From Prochlorococcus sp. AG-347-L20 (GTDB lineage: Bacteria; Cyanobacteriota; Cyanobacteriia; PCC-6307; Cyanobiaceae), in assembly GCA_003281225.1 (NCBI GenBank), contig QCCP01000002.1:62001-126000 (forward strand): 64,000 nucleotides of DNA, written 5' to 3'. This document shows positions 1 through 6,875 of the stretch, piece after piece. The first letter of the stretch is position 1. Every line of letters starts with the position of its first letter. The position numbers and the translations under genes were made by a program. A model generated the notes under the pieces. The model worked only from the letters and a program-made list of their open reading frames with translations, ran no database searches and had not been told where the DNA came from.

Positions 1-48
1 AAACCCAGTAATTACAATAGGAGTGGTGCAACCCATCTGGCGTAACTC

Positions 49-80
49 TGGGAGTTTTTTGTTTACGGACTCCCATTTTT
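49..80 (+). terminator. Rho-independent terminator of a gene upstream of the window
   Basis: TGGGAG at 49-54 pairs with CTCCCA at 70-75 and is followed directly by a T-run. It lies just before the ATG at 95, so translation of the next gene probably starts there and not at the earlier GTG at 23. Confidence 0.6.
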
Positions 81-94
81 CTTTTATTAATCTA

Positions 95-355
95 ATGCCT
101 AATAGATATCAACCAAGAACTACCAAAGAAATGGCTAGTGATTTGGGAATTACAGAAACCAAATTAAAGTCACTTTATATGAAGGTTAAGTTTCAACAAG
201 GTAAGCAGTTTGTTGTTATGAGTGTCCCATTATCTAAAAAAGATAAAGAGCATAAAGGTAAAAAAATTGTATGGAGCAAACAAGCTACAGAGCAAAAATA
301 TTTTGGCAAAAGAGGTAAACCAAACAAACTTACAAAAATTACGAGGTGGAATTAA
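95..355 (+). CDS. Hypothetical protein, 86 aa
   Basis: The family is not recognised. The product is small and basic, with a short segment (MASDLGITETKLKSL) that could be a helix-turn-helix-like start, then a Lys-rich tail ending KITRWN. The ATG at 95 is preferred because an upstream in-frame GTG (23) lies before a terminator hairpin. Its TAA overlaps the ATG of the next gene by one base, so the two are probably co-transcribed. DNA binding is only a guess. Confidence 0.55.
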   Translation: MPNRYQPRTTKEMASDLGITETKLKSLYMKVKFQQGKQFVVMSVPLSKKDKEHKGKKIVWSKQATEQKYFGKRGKPNKLTKITRWN

Positions 356-660
356 TGAGTTTAGAAGAACGCTTATTTAAGTCTTTTAACGATCAGCAGA
401 AGATTGAACATGAGGCTAGAGAAATTGAAACTCTAATTAAGTCTTTTGAAGGTGCTGCTGGCCTATTACCAGAAAGGCAATATGGCAATCCAGTAGATCC
501 AACTAAATTTGGATTAACTTTAAAATCAATTATTGAACGTAATCACAAAGAACTTGCATCTTACTTAACGTGCATAAACGTAGTTCTTTATAAAAGAGTC
601 TTATTTTATTGTAAGTTCACTACCAAAAAATGGAATCACTTTAAAATTTTTTTCTTTTGA
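355..660 (+). CDS. Hypothetical protein with a possibly replaced C-terminus, 101 aa
   Basis: Not recognised. The ATG at 355 has a GAGG ribosome site 9 bases upstream and overlaps the previous stop. The first ~72 residues are charged and helical (LEERLFKSF, IIERNHKELASYL). After about 570 the translation turns into a low-complexity Cys/Phe/Lys-rich tail and runs 60 bases into the 3' end of the convergent gene at 601-1476. That tail is probably not native: an island insertion may have removed the true 3' end and left a chance stop. Confidence 0.5.
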   Translation: MSLEERLFKSFNDQQKIEHEAREIETLIKSFEGAAGLLPERQYGNPVDPTKFGLTLKSIIERNHKELASYLTCINVVLYKRVLFYCKFTTKKWNHFKIFFF

Positions 661-1476
661 AAAACATAAATAACGCGGTTTAAATCTTTTGTGAAAATCA
701 TTGTTTGATATTAAATATTTTTTTTCTATATCTAATTCAATAAATAAAACTAAAAAATAATAACATAAGGCGCTGGAGAATATCTCAATATTCTCAAGAA
801 CATATTCTTTTTTTATTAGGGGGGTTATGTATAAAACTGGCAAGAAGATATTTAATCCTAGTATTTTCTTCTTCCGCGTAGTTTTGACAGCTTTGAAAAT
901 AATATCATTATTATTAAGTACGATTTTATAAGTTTTTGTGCCACTCTTAAAATTTTCTTTAAATGAAGAATAGATATCTTTTACAGGTATTATTTTTCTT
1001 ACATATTTTTTAAATGCAAATGGTGAAAAATATTTAAATCCCTCAAAATAAAAAAATCTAGCTGTAAGTATATCCATATACTTAAATCCAAAACTAAGAA
1101 AAACTGTAATTGCTATGTTATTTGGTGTAAAATTTACAACTGAATATTTTCTTTTATTCAAATAATCAACAGCAGATTTAGCAAGTTGAATGGATTCCAT
1201 ACCTCTAATGTTTGGCGAGACATACCAAGACATTAGATTAGCTACGCGAATTTCTTCTCCCCTTGAAAAATATTTTCCTTGGTAAGGAGATAAGACTGCA
1301 CCATTAATTTCATTATCAGAATTAAAAATATAGAAACCGTAAAAATCTATATCTTTATTTGCTTTTTTAATATAATTTTTTACTTTATTAGATCTTTCTA
1401 ATGACCAAGAAAAACCTAGAGCAAGAAATTTTATTACTTTATTTAATTCATTCTCTCTTATTATAGAAATAGCCAT
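601..1476 (-). CDS. Predicted GNAT-like acyltransferase
   Basis: 291 aa. The N-terminal half reads like a GNAT N-acyltransferase: a segment with SWYVSPNIRGMESIQLAKS resembles the substrate strand and acyl-CoA-binding loop-helix, followed by a VVNFTPN strand. The C-terminal half is Lys/Phe/Tyr-rich and unassigned. It is the second gene of a minus-strand pair, 2 bp after a PIG-L-type deacetylase. That pairing suggests re-acylation of an amino sugar exposed by the deacetylase, which is inference. The acyl donor could be CoA or the neighbouring acyl carrier protein. The family call is moderate, the substrate unknown. Confidence 0.55.
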   Translation of the reverse strand: MAISIIRENELNKVIKFLALGFSWSLERSNKVKNYIKKANKDIDFYGFYIFNSDNEINGAVLSPYQGKYFSRGEEIRVANLMSWYVSPNIRGMESIQLAKSAVDYLNKRKYSVVNFTPNNIAITVFLSFGFKYMDILTARFFYFEGFKYFSPFAFKKYVRKIIPVKDIYSSFKENFKSGTKTYKIVLNNNDIIFKAVKTTRKKKILGLNIFLPVLYITPLIKKEYVLENIEIFSSALCYYFLVLFIELDIEKKYLISNNDFHKRFKPRYLCFSKEKNFKVIPFFGSELTIK

Positions 1477-1478
1477 AA

Positions 1479-2330
1479 TTATTTTTTTACTAATAATTTA
1501 AAAATGAACTTTATTAAGTTTTGAGATATTCGAATAAAAAAAATCAATTTATAAAAAATTTTCAATAAAAGCATTTTTTTATAATTATTTTCTTGATTTT
1601 CAATGTAGTTAATCATTAGAGGATTTTTATGCAAATTAGTAGTTAAATTTTTTGTTTCTAATTTGTAAAAGATATCAAAATTTGGTGGCTTATAGTTATC
1701 AAAATATGTCCAACAACCGTAAGTTATATATAGTTTCTTTAATTGGTCATAAATAGCTAAATTTGATCTTAGCATTTTAGGATTTTGGTTCAATAAGTAT
1801 GCGTTTTGTTCCATCATTTCTAAGGTCTTTTTTGATGTATATCCAAAAACCCATGTCTCAAATTCATATTTTTTCGATAACTCAATAATTGAATGGTTAA
1901 CTTGAACATGCTCTGGATGTCCATATTCTCCCCATGGACTATGTGTATAAACTATTTCAATTTTTGATAAAAATTTATCTAATTTTTTAATAAGTTGAAA
2001 ATAATTTTCCTTATAATCAACCATAGATCTTCCAAATTTCATTCCATACTTTGATCTTTCCCCTGTTTTCCAGTCCGTTGGAATTAATGATGGTGATGCT
2101 TGATATAAGTCTAAAAATATTGTATTAGGCAAAGTATAATTTTCTTTTACTTTTTCTCTAGCAATAGTTAATTCTTTATTTCCTGGAATTCCGCTAAAAC
2201 AAATAATTATTATTTCAGCATTTTCTAATAAAGAACTTGCCCAAAGTATTTCATCGTCAGGATGTGCAACAACAACACAATATTTTTTTTTTTTGATATT
2301 CTTCAAGAAAGATTCTGTTATTAAATTCAT
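1479..2330 (-). CDS. PIG-L (LmbE-like) family N-deacetylase
   Basis: 283 aa. Proteins of this family are Zn-dependent enzymes that remove N-acetyl groups from GlcNAc-type substrates. The family signature AHPDDE lies at residues ~22-27 after a hydrophobic strand (KYCVVV), and the third metal ligand region is THSPWGEYGHPEH around residue 130. The C-terminus is basic and hydrophobic and may touch the membrane. It leads a two-gene minus-strand unit with the acyltransferase at 601-1476 and diverges from the acyl carrier protein gene at 2438. This arrangement suits surface-glycan modification. Confidence 0.82.
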   Translation of the reverse strand: MNLITESFLKNIKKKKYCVVVAHPDDEILWASSLLENAEIIIICFSGIPGNKELTIAREKVKENYTLPNTIFLDLYQASPSLIPTDWKTGERSKYGMKFGRSMVDYKENYFQLIKKLDKFLSKIEIVYTHSPWGEYGHPEHVQVNHSIIELSKKYEFETWVFGYTSKKTLEMMEQNAYLLNQNPKMLRSNLAIYDQLKKLYITYGCWTYFDNYKPPNFDIFYKLETKNLTTNLHKNPLMINYIENQENNYKKMLLLKIFYKLIFFIRISQNLIKFIFKLLVKK

Positions 2331-2437
2331 TATCTTATAGAATCGTTTTTTGGAGAAATTTATTACAAATATGAAAAATAAAAGTCTTGAATTTTCAGGA
2401 TTGATATACTAAAAAAATATTTATAGCTAGATTATTA

Positions 2438-2725
2438 ATGATTACTGAGGATGAAATTATTGATATAGTTATTTCAGTTTCAGACAATAAAATTAAAAAG
2501 GAAAATTTTAATAGTAATTCTAACTTAGTTGGCCCAAATTCAATTTTCGATTCTTTAGGTCTCGTGCAACTTTGCATTGCACTTGAAGACAAGGCTAGTG
2601 AAATTGGATTCGAATTTGACTGGAAATCTGAAAAAGCAATGTCTACAATGTCAAGTATTTTTAAAAATCCTGAATCTCTCGCCATAGAATTTAATAAACA
2701 GTTTTCTGAACAAAAGAATAAATGA
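2438..2725 (+). CDS. Acyl carrier protein
   Basis: 95 aa, the size of a discrete ACP. The phosphopantetheine attachment motif is DSLGLVQL, with the Ser at about residue 39 at the start of helix II, preceded by the typical FNSNSNLVGPNS loop. It is the first gene of a plus-strand trio; its last codons overlap the SDR gene by 4 bases. Being island-borne next to an acyl-activating enzyme, it probably serves a dedicated pathway and is not the housekeeping fatty-acid ACP. Confidence 0.8.
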   Translation: MITEDEIIDIVISVSDNKIKKENFNSNSNLVGPNSIFDSLGLVQLCIALEDKASEIGFEFDWKSEKAMSTMSSIFKNPESLAIEFNKQFSEQKNK

Positions 2726-3408
2726 TTATAGTAACAGGAGGATCTTCAGGTTTAGGTAAATTTATTGCTCAAAGTTTAGAAAATGATAATCATAAAGTTA
2801 TTAGAATTTCTAGAAGAAGTTCCAATTTTGAGAATCATTTAAATTGCGATATTAGAAATTATGAAGATTTAAGGAAAACGTATAAAAAAATAAAAGATTT
2901 AGGTGAACCAGTTTTTGCACTAATTAATTGTGCAGGAATAGCATCAATGAATTTGGCATTAACAACTCCTAAGAATGTAATTGAAAATATAATTAATACA
3001 AATTTAATAGGAACAATTTATACAAATCAAGTTTTTGCTCCTTTGATTATTAGATCAGGAAAAGGAAGAATTATTAATTTTTCAACAATTGCAGTATCAA
3101 TTGCTTTGGAGGGTGAATCTGTATACTCTGCTAGTAAAGCGGGAGTAGAGTGCTTTTCAAAAGTTTTAGCAAAAGAGTTAGCAAATTTCAAGATTACAGT
3201 AAATTGCATTGCACCAGGACCTATAAGAACAAATTTAATTAGAGGAATAAATGAAGTTCAGATAAAAAACATATTAAAAAATCAAATTATAAAAAAAGAA
3301 TTTAACCACCAAGATGTTTTTGATATTGTAAAGTTAATCTTATCTCCTGATTCTTCTAGTCTTACTGGTATGGTATTTCCTGTTGGAGGTAATAATGGTT
3401 TTAGATGA
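2722..3408 (+). CDS. Short-chain dehydrogenase/reductase (FabG-like)
   Basis: 228 aa, normal for a classical SDR. Cofactor motif TGGSSGLG at residues 5-12, RISRR after beta-2 (suggests NADPH), the NCAGIA segment near 72, and the catalytic YSASK near 135. The end has the IAPGPIRT and GNNGF features of 3-oxoacyl-ACP reductases. It overlaps both neighbours (ACP by 4 bp, ligase by 14 bp), so translation is probably coupled. Expected role: reduction of a keto group on an ACP-bound intermediate, or of a sugar nucleotide. Confidence 0.8.
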   Translation: MIIVTGGSSGLGKFIAQSLENDNHKVIRISRRSSNFENHLNCDIRNYEDLRKTYKKIKDLGEPVFALINCAGIASMNLALTTPKNVIENIINTNLIGTIYTNQVFAPLIIRSGKGRIINFSTIAVSIALEGESVYSASKAGVECFSKVLAKELANFKITVNCIAPGPIRTNLIRGINEVQIKNILKNQIIKKEFNHQDVFDIVKLILSPDSSSLTGMVFPVGGNNGFR

Positions 3409-4696
3409 GCTTTGTAAAATATGGGAAGGTTATGACCAACCATTTCTTATAAATGCAGGAAAGAATATCTATTTTGATCAACTTGAGAAAATTATCATTG
3501 ATGATTTAGATCAGGTGAATTCTGGAGATGTGGTTGCAATAATTGGTGATTTTGATCATGAAAGTATTTTTACATTTCTAAGACTTATAGATAAAGGCTG
3601 TATTCTAGTGCCTTTGACAATAGAAACTAAACAAGATCATGATTATTTTTTTAAAGAAGCAAAAGTCCAGTATATTTATGAAAAAAATAAGTTAAAAAGA
3701 GTAATTCAGAGAGAAGTATTTAATCATGATTTACTAAAACTTTTGAGAGCATCTGGTAATCCAGGATTAATTCTTTTTACAACTGGTACTACTGGCCGAC
3801 CTAAAGCGATATTACATGACCTAGAGAAATTTTTAGAGAGATATAAAACTCCTAGAAAACCAATGAAAACTTTATCATTTTTACTATTTGATCATATAGG
3901 TGGCATTAATACATTGCTTCACATGTTATTTAATAGAGGTACTGTAATTACTATAAAAAATAGAAACATAGAGGAAGTTATTTCTTTATGCGGTAAACAT
4001 CAGATTGAATTACTACCAACTACACCTACCTTTTTAAGGCTTTTATTGTTGTGTGATGATATCCATCAAATAATTCCAAAAAGTTTAAAAGTGATATCTT
4101 ATGGAACGGAAAGATTAGATGAATATACACTTAAAAATCTTTGTGAAAGACTACCCTCTATATCTTTTAGACAAACTTATGGAATGTCTGAACTGGGTAT
4201 TTTGAGAATTAAATCTTTTGCTCGAAATTCATTATTTATGAAAGTTGGTGGGGAAGGAGTTGAAACGAAAATTGTAAATAATGTTTTACATATAAAATCA
4301 AAAAACAAAATGTTAGGCTATTTAAATGCAGAAAGCCCTTTTGATGGTGATGGATGGTACTGTACAAAAGATATTGTTGAATCAAATCAAGATAATTATT
4401 TAAGAATTACGGGCAGAGATTCTGACGTTATTAATGTTGGCGGTTTAAAATTTATGCCATCTGAGATTGAGAGAGTAGCTTTAAGCTTACCTTCAATAAA
4501 ATATGCAAAAGCTTATGCAATAGATAATCCTATTACTGGACAACATGCTGAACTGCTTATAGATTCAGAAGATAATATTAATATTAATATAAATAATATA
4601 AAGAAGGCTTTAAAATCCGAACTTCCTCCATATATGATCCCTTTAAAAATAGTAACTGGAAAATTAAAAATTTCTCATCGATTTAAAAAACTATAA
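3395..4696 (+). CDS. AMP-forming acyl/aryl-activating ligase (ANL superfamily)
   Basis: 434 aa, shorter than most acyl-CoA synthetases (~500), like stand-alone adenylation enzymes. Motifs in order: phosphate loop FTTGTTGRPKA (~residue 128), YGMSE (~265), TKDIV (~325) and GRDSDVINVGGLKF (~340), with a Lys-rich end. The ATG at 3395 sits 5 bases after GGAGG, inside the SDR coding region. The context of ACP plus reductase suggests it loads a carboxylic acid onto the ACP at 2438. The substrate cannot be told from sequence. Confidence 0.8.
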   Translation: MVLDELCKIWEGYDQPFLINAGKNIYFDQLEKIIIDDLDQVNSGDVVAIIGDFDHESIFTFLRLIDKGCILVPLTIETKQDHDYFFKEAKVQYIYEKNKLKRVIQREVFNHDLLKLLRASGNPGLILFTTGTTGRPKAILHDLEKFLERYKTPRKPMKTLSFLLFDHIGGINTLLHMLFNRGTVITIKNRNIEEVISLCGKHQIELLPTTPTFLRLLLLCDDIHQIIPKSLKVISYGTERLDEYTLKNLCERLPSISFRQTYGMSELGILRIKSFARNSLFMKVGGEGVETKIVNNVLHIKSKNKMLGYLNAESPFDGDGWYCTKDIVESNQDNYLRITGRDSDVINVGGLKFMPSEIERVALSLPSIKYAKAYAIDNPITGQHAELLIDSEDNINININNIKKALKSELPPYMIPLKIVTGKLKISHRFKKL

Positions 4697-4717
4697 TTTA
4701 TATTTATCCTTAAGAAA

Positions 4718-4959
4718 ATGACTCGACATAACATTGTGTTACGTTTGCCATAACGGAATTGGCGCTGAAGTTGTTGGAAAGTCGGCTGAGAAAGTTGGTA
4801 AGTTATCAGGTTTAATTCATACCATTAGTACTGTTGATAATCCAGAGGAATTTGTCTAGGAGGATTCTATAAACCAAGGGAACTAAAATTCTTGATTTTA
4901 GTGATAAGTATATTATTGAATTTGAAAAAGAAATAATGCAACTGATTAGGAGAAGTTAA
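4718..4959 (+). pseudogene. Remnants of small coding sequences
   Basis: No intact gene. One open stretch (4734-4859, TTG start at best) encodes a Gly/Val-rich segment ending STVDNPEEFV. A second, in another frame, ends in EKEIMQLIRRS with its TAA overlapping the ATG at 4959. Both look protein-like but lack proper starts, which suggests decayed genes at the island edge. Confidence 0.4.
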
Positions 4960-5234
4960 TGAGGAGAATTCTTAAAATTACATCTAAAGTAAAATCTCAC
5001 ATGGCTTATAGAGACATTGTTGTATCTTTATCAGTTAATGAGAGGAGAAAATGGGAGAGTGATTTTATACAAGCTACTTTAAAAAAACTTGCTCACATGG
5101 GATATGGAGAAATACAAGGAGGATCAAAAGGAGTTATCTATTTTACGAAAATAAAAATATTGGGAGTAATTTGCTCCCCTTTTTGGAGGACCGAACATAC
5201 CAGGCTAATTTTACAGATACCTTACAACATATAG
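4959..5234 (+). CDS. Hypothetical protein, 91 aa
   Basis: Not recognised. The ATG follows AGGAGAAG and overlaps a preceding stop. The first ~65 residues look natural (AYRDIVVSLSVNERRKW, then LKKLAHMGYGEIQGG). The last ~25 residues run through a terminator hairpin at 5162-5184, so the original protein may have ended earlier or the gene may be truncated. Confidence 0.45.
   Translation: MRRILKITSKVKSHMAYRDIVVSLSVNERRKWESDFIQATLKKLAHMGYGEIQGGSKGVIYFTKIKILGVICSPFWRTEHTRLILQIPYNI
5162..5184 (+). terminator. Terminator-like hairpin inside the end of an ORF
   Basis: GGGAG (5162-5166) and CTCCC (5174-5178) enclose a 7-base loop, followed by a T-run. The short stem weakens the call, but the shape matches the hairpin at 49-80. 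Confidence 0.45.
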
Positions 5235-5252
5235 TTAAGGCTCTAGTTGTGA

Positions 5253-5369
5253 GGACTAGATCCAAACAACAAAATACACTACTGGTCTCTATCTGGTCTC
5301 CTTGTCTTGATAGCTATTTTGATTATCAATATTGTCTTCTTAAGAACTTGGTTACATAAACGCTTTTGA
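5253..5369 (+). pseudogene. Start-less remnant of a one-span membrane mini-protein
   Basis: After an in-frame TGA the frame encodes KIHYWSLSGLLVLIAIL, a long Ile/Leu/Val span, then a basic tail LRTWLHKRF and TGA. This is a clear membrane helix with positive-inside residues, but the open frame has no ATG, GTG or suitable TTG before it. It probably lost its start. Confidence 0.4.
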
Positions 5370-5390
5370 AGTATCTTAAAAATTTAATTT

Positions 5391-5446
5391 AGTCGAGACT
5401 CGTTAGTTTTCAAGAGTAGAGCCTTAAACCACTCGACCACCCCTCC
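5391..5446 (-). tRNA. tRNA-Ser(UGA) 5' fragment (non-functional)
   Basis: Read on the minus strand from 5446: a GGAGGGG acceptor strand, a D-arm with GGTCGAGTGGTTTAAGG, and an anticodon loop CTTGAAA carrying TGA. The 3' side of the anticodon stem no longer pairs (CTACT against ACTAA), and the T-arm and 3' acceptor strand are absent. It is therefore a broken tRNA and not a working gene. Such half-tRNAs usually mark integration or recombination sites. Confidence 0.6.
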
Positions 5447-5643
5447 AACAGGTTATTAAGTTTTATTGAACTTGAAACCATAACATAAGAAATTAATCAC
5501 AGTCTATAAATTCAAAGATTTAAAAATCATTTCAAGAAACTAGTTTGAGATAGGAATTTTTATTAATTATGATGAGTTAATCGTTAAAAATTCTAACATT
5601 AGTCACATTTAGTTCATAAAAAATCTAGTCGGCTAACAATAAA
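5447..5643. other. Gene-free stretch between tRNA fragment and next gene
   Basis: AT-rich sequence with stops in all frames. No convincing hairpin, promoter or small ORF was recognised. Confidence 0.4.
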
Positions 5644-5793
5644 TCATCCGAAGTTGACATTTTGTTGAAATAAACCAAATAAGTTATTTCCAACCATGGC
5701 AGCGATTATTAAAACGAAGGCAACTATGGCGAAAAGAGCACTTACATCTTTTATGTCATAAGGTGCTTTAAATAAAGGTTTCTGATTTGCCAT
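5644..5793 (-). CDS. Single-span membrane mini-protein, 49 aa
   Basis: Not assigned to a family. It starts MANQKPLFKAPYDIKD, has one transmembrane helix (ALFAIVAFVLIIAAMVG) and a short polar end, NVNFG. It resembles small photosystem or NDH subunits in layout, but no specific match is recognised. The composition is well ordered for an ORF of this size. Confidence 0.6.
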   Translation of the reverse strand: MANQKPLFKAPYDIKDVSALFAIVAFVLIIAAMVGNNLFGLFQQNVNFG

Positions 5794-5884
5794 AGTTATC
5801 AAATATATAAATGCAATTAAATCATATTAGTTTAATACTTGTTAGAAGTATTAAGTGATTTGGTAGATTAAGTTTGGACAAAAA

Positions 5885-5909
5885 AAAACCACTCAAAGTG
5901 GTTTTTTTT
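5885..5909 (-). terminator. Bidirectional terminator after the DUF4278 gene
   Basis: AAAACCACT (5885-5893), loop CAA, then AGTGGTTTT, with A-runs and T-runs on the two sides. It can end transcripts in either direction; the gene at 5924-6025 ends 15 bases away. Confidence 0.8.
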
Positions 5910-5923
5910 ATTGGATAAATGAA

Positions 5924-6025
5924 CTAGCTTGTGTAAGCTTTTCCTCTATAAGTTAGCTCGATGTGCTGCTTTTTAGCTGCTGCTTTGTTCTGGACGTACT
6001 TTTGTCCTCTGTAAATTAGAGTCAT
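5924..6025 (-). CDS. DUF4278 mini-protein, 33 aa
   Basis: Very short, basic, with the DUF4278 signature twice: LIYRGQKY near the N-terminus and LTYRGKAY at the end, separated by an Ala/Lys/Gln linker. Function is unknown in the family. GGAG sits 9 bases before the ATG. Codon use is richer in G and C than in the neighbours, and the gene has a structured leader and a strong terminator, both suggesting high expression. Confidence 0.75.
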   Translation of the reverse strand: MTLIYRGQKYVQNKAAAKKQHIELTYRGKAYTS

Positions 6026-6135
6026 TTTTTTAGCTCCGGTTTCGCTTAAGTCCCCGTTCCATGGCTTAAGTCGATTTGCGGCTTGCTATACGCAAGTTGA
6101 ACGTTTTGGTAGCGGTTGCTACAGTTTTATAATAG
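6026..6135 (-). promoter_or_regulatory. Structured 5' leader of the DUF4278 gene
   Basis: On the minus strand, an AT-rich candidate -10 (TATTATAAAA, 6126-6135) is followed by two hairpins, GTAGC-AACC-GCTAC (6109-6122) and CTTGC-GTATA-GCAAG (6082-6096). A 9-base direct repeat, GACTTAAGC, occurs twice 20 bases apart (6064-6072, 6044-6052). The segment is much GC-richer than its surroundings and has no ORF of its own. Upstream, 6136-6330 shows only AT-rich spacer. Confidence 0.45.
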
Positions 6136-6330
6136 CATTCAAGAAAATTATTTGTCCAGGCCTTTAATAAATAAACTTAATGCTTCAATAATGAAATTGT
6201 CTCCTAATAAAGAAATTTATGTTTTTCTTTATGTAGTTTCTTGCAGGTTACATTTTGTTCGTTTTTGAGAAGTATTTTTTATTTAATCAACTTTTAAATG
6301 TAAAATTCTTAAGATTATAAAATTTGTTTT

Positions 6331-6525
6331 ATGTTTTCTAGAAGCAAAAAACCTACAGTAAAAAAATCCGCAATAGTTGAAGAGACTCCATTATTTGCCC
6401 AATTATTACCATTCGCAAACAGAATGAATGATAAAGTTCAATTGGTAAATGCTTTGGCTTTTACTTTTATTATGGGGTTCTCAATTTTTGGGATTGCTCT
6501 ATGGAAACTATCAGGGCTGACCTAA
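6331..6525 (+). CDS. Single-span membrane protein, 64 aa
   Basis: Not recognised. A basic N-terminus (FSRSKKPTVKKS) is followed by PLFAQLLPFANRMND and one membrane helix, NALAFTFIMGFSIFGIALW. It lacks the ExxNGRxAM motif of Hli proteins, so a chlorophyll-binding role is not supported. It ends 5 bp from the convergent gene at 6530. Confidence 0.65.
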   Translation: MFSRSKKPTVKKSAIVEETPLFAQLLPFANRMNDKVQLVNALAFTFIMGFSIFGIALWKLSGLT

Positions 6526-6529
6526 TTAT

Positions 6530-6787
6530 TTAATTTTGCAAAGCATCAATTTTTGATTCTTTGCTTTCAATTATGGTCATTAACCATCTAGAGGCTAGCC
6601 CTCTGGATATTGATCTATTTTTTAAAAATCTACATATGTAAATGTGTAGATTTTTTTCGTTTCTGGAGTTAAATTTTTCCTCAAAATCTAAGATATCCTC
6701 TTCTGATGTTCTTTTTCTTAGCTCGTCCACTAAAGCATGAGTTGAGGAATCATTAAATAAGTTCCCGATATTTAGGCTTAATGTCAT
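6530..6787 (-). CDS. Hypothetical protein, 85 aa
   Basis: Not recognised. Soluble and helical, with DELRKRTSEEDILDFEEKF followed by FLKNRSISRGLASRWLM, a helix pattern that could mediate protein contacts. The ATG at 6787 is preferred over an adjoining TTG. It lies downstream of nrdJ on the same strand, 89 bp away. Confidence 0.5.
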   Translation of the reverse strand: MTLSLNIGNLFNDSSTHALVDELRKRTSEEDILDFEEKFNSRNEKNLHIYICRFLKNRSISRGLASRWLMTIIESKESKIDALQN

Positions 6788-6875
6788 CAATAATTTATGT
6801 CCCTAATAAAGAGGTAGCCATAAATTAAATTTTTAAAAACTAATTAATACTTATTATTTACAAAAAATTTAAAAA

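Noticed and set aside
23-94. Longer start (GTG at 23) for the first gene
   Set aside because: The added codons cover a terminator hairpin and have poor composition; ATG at 95 is better.
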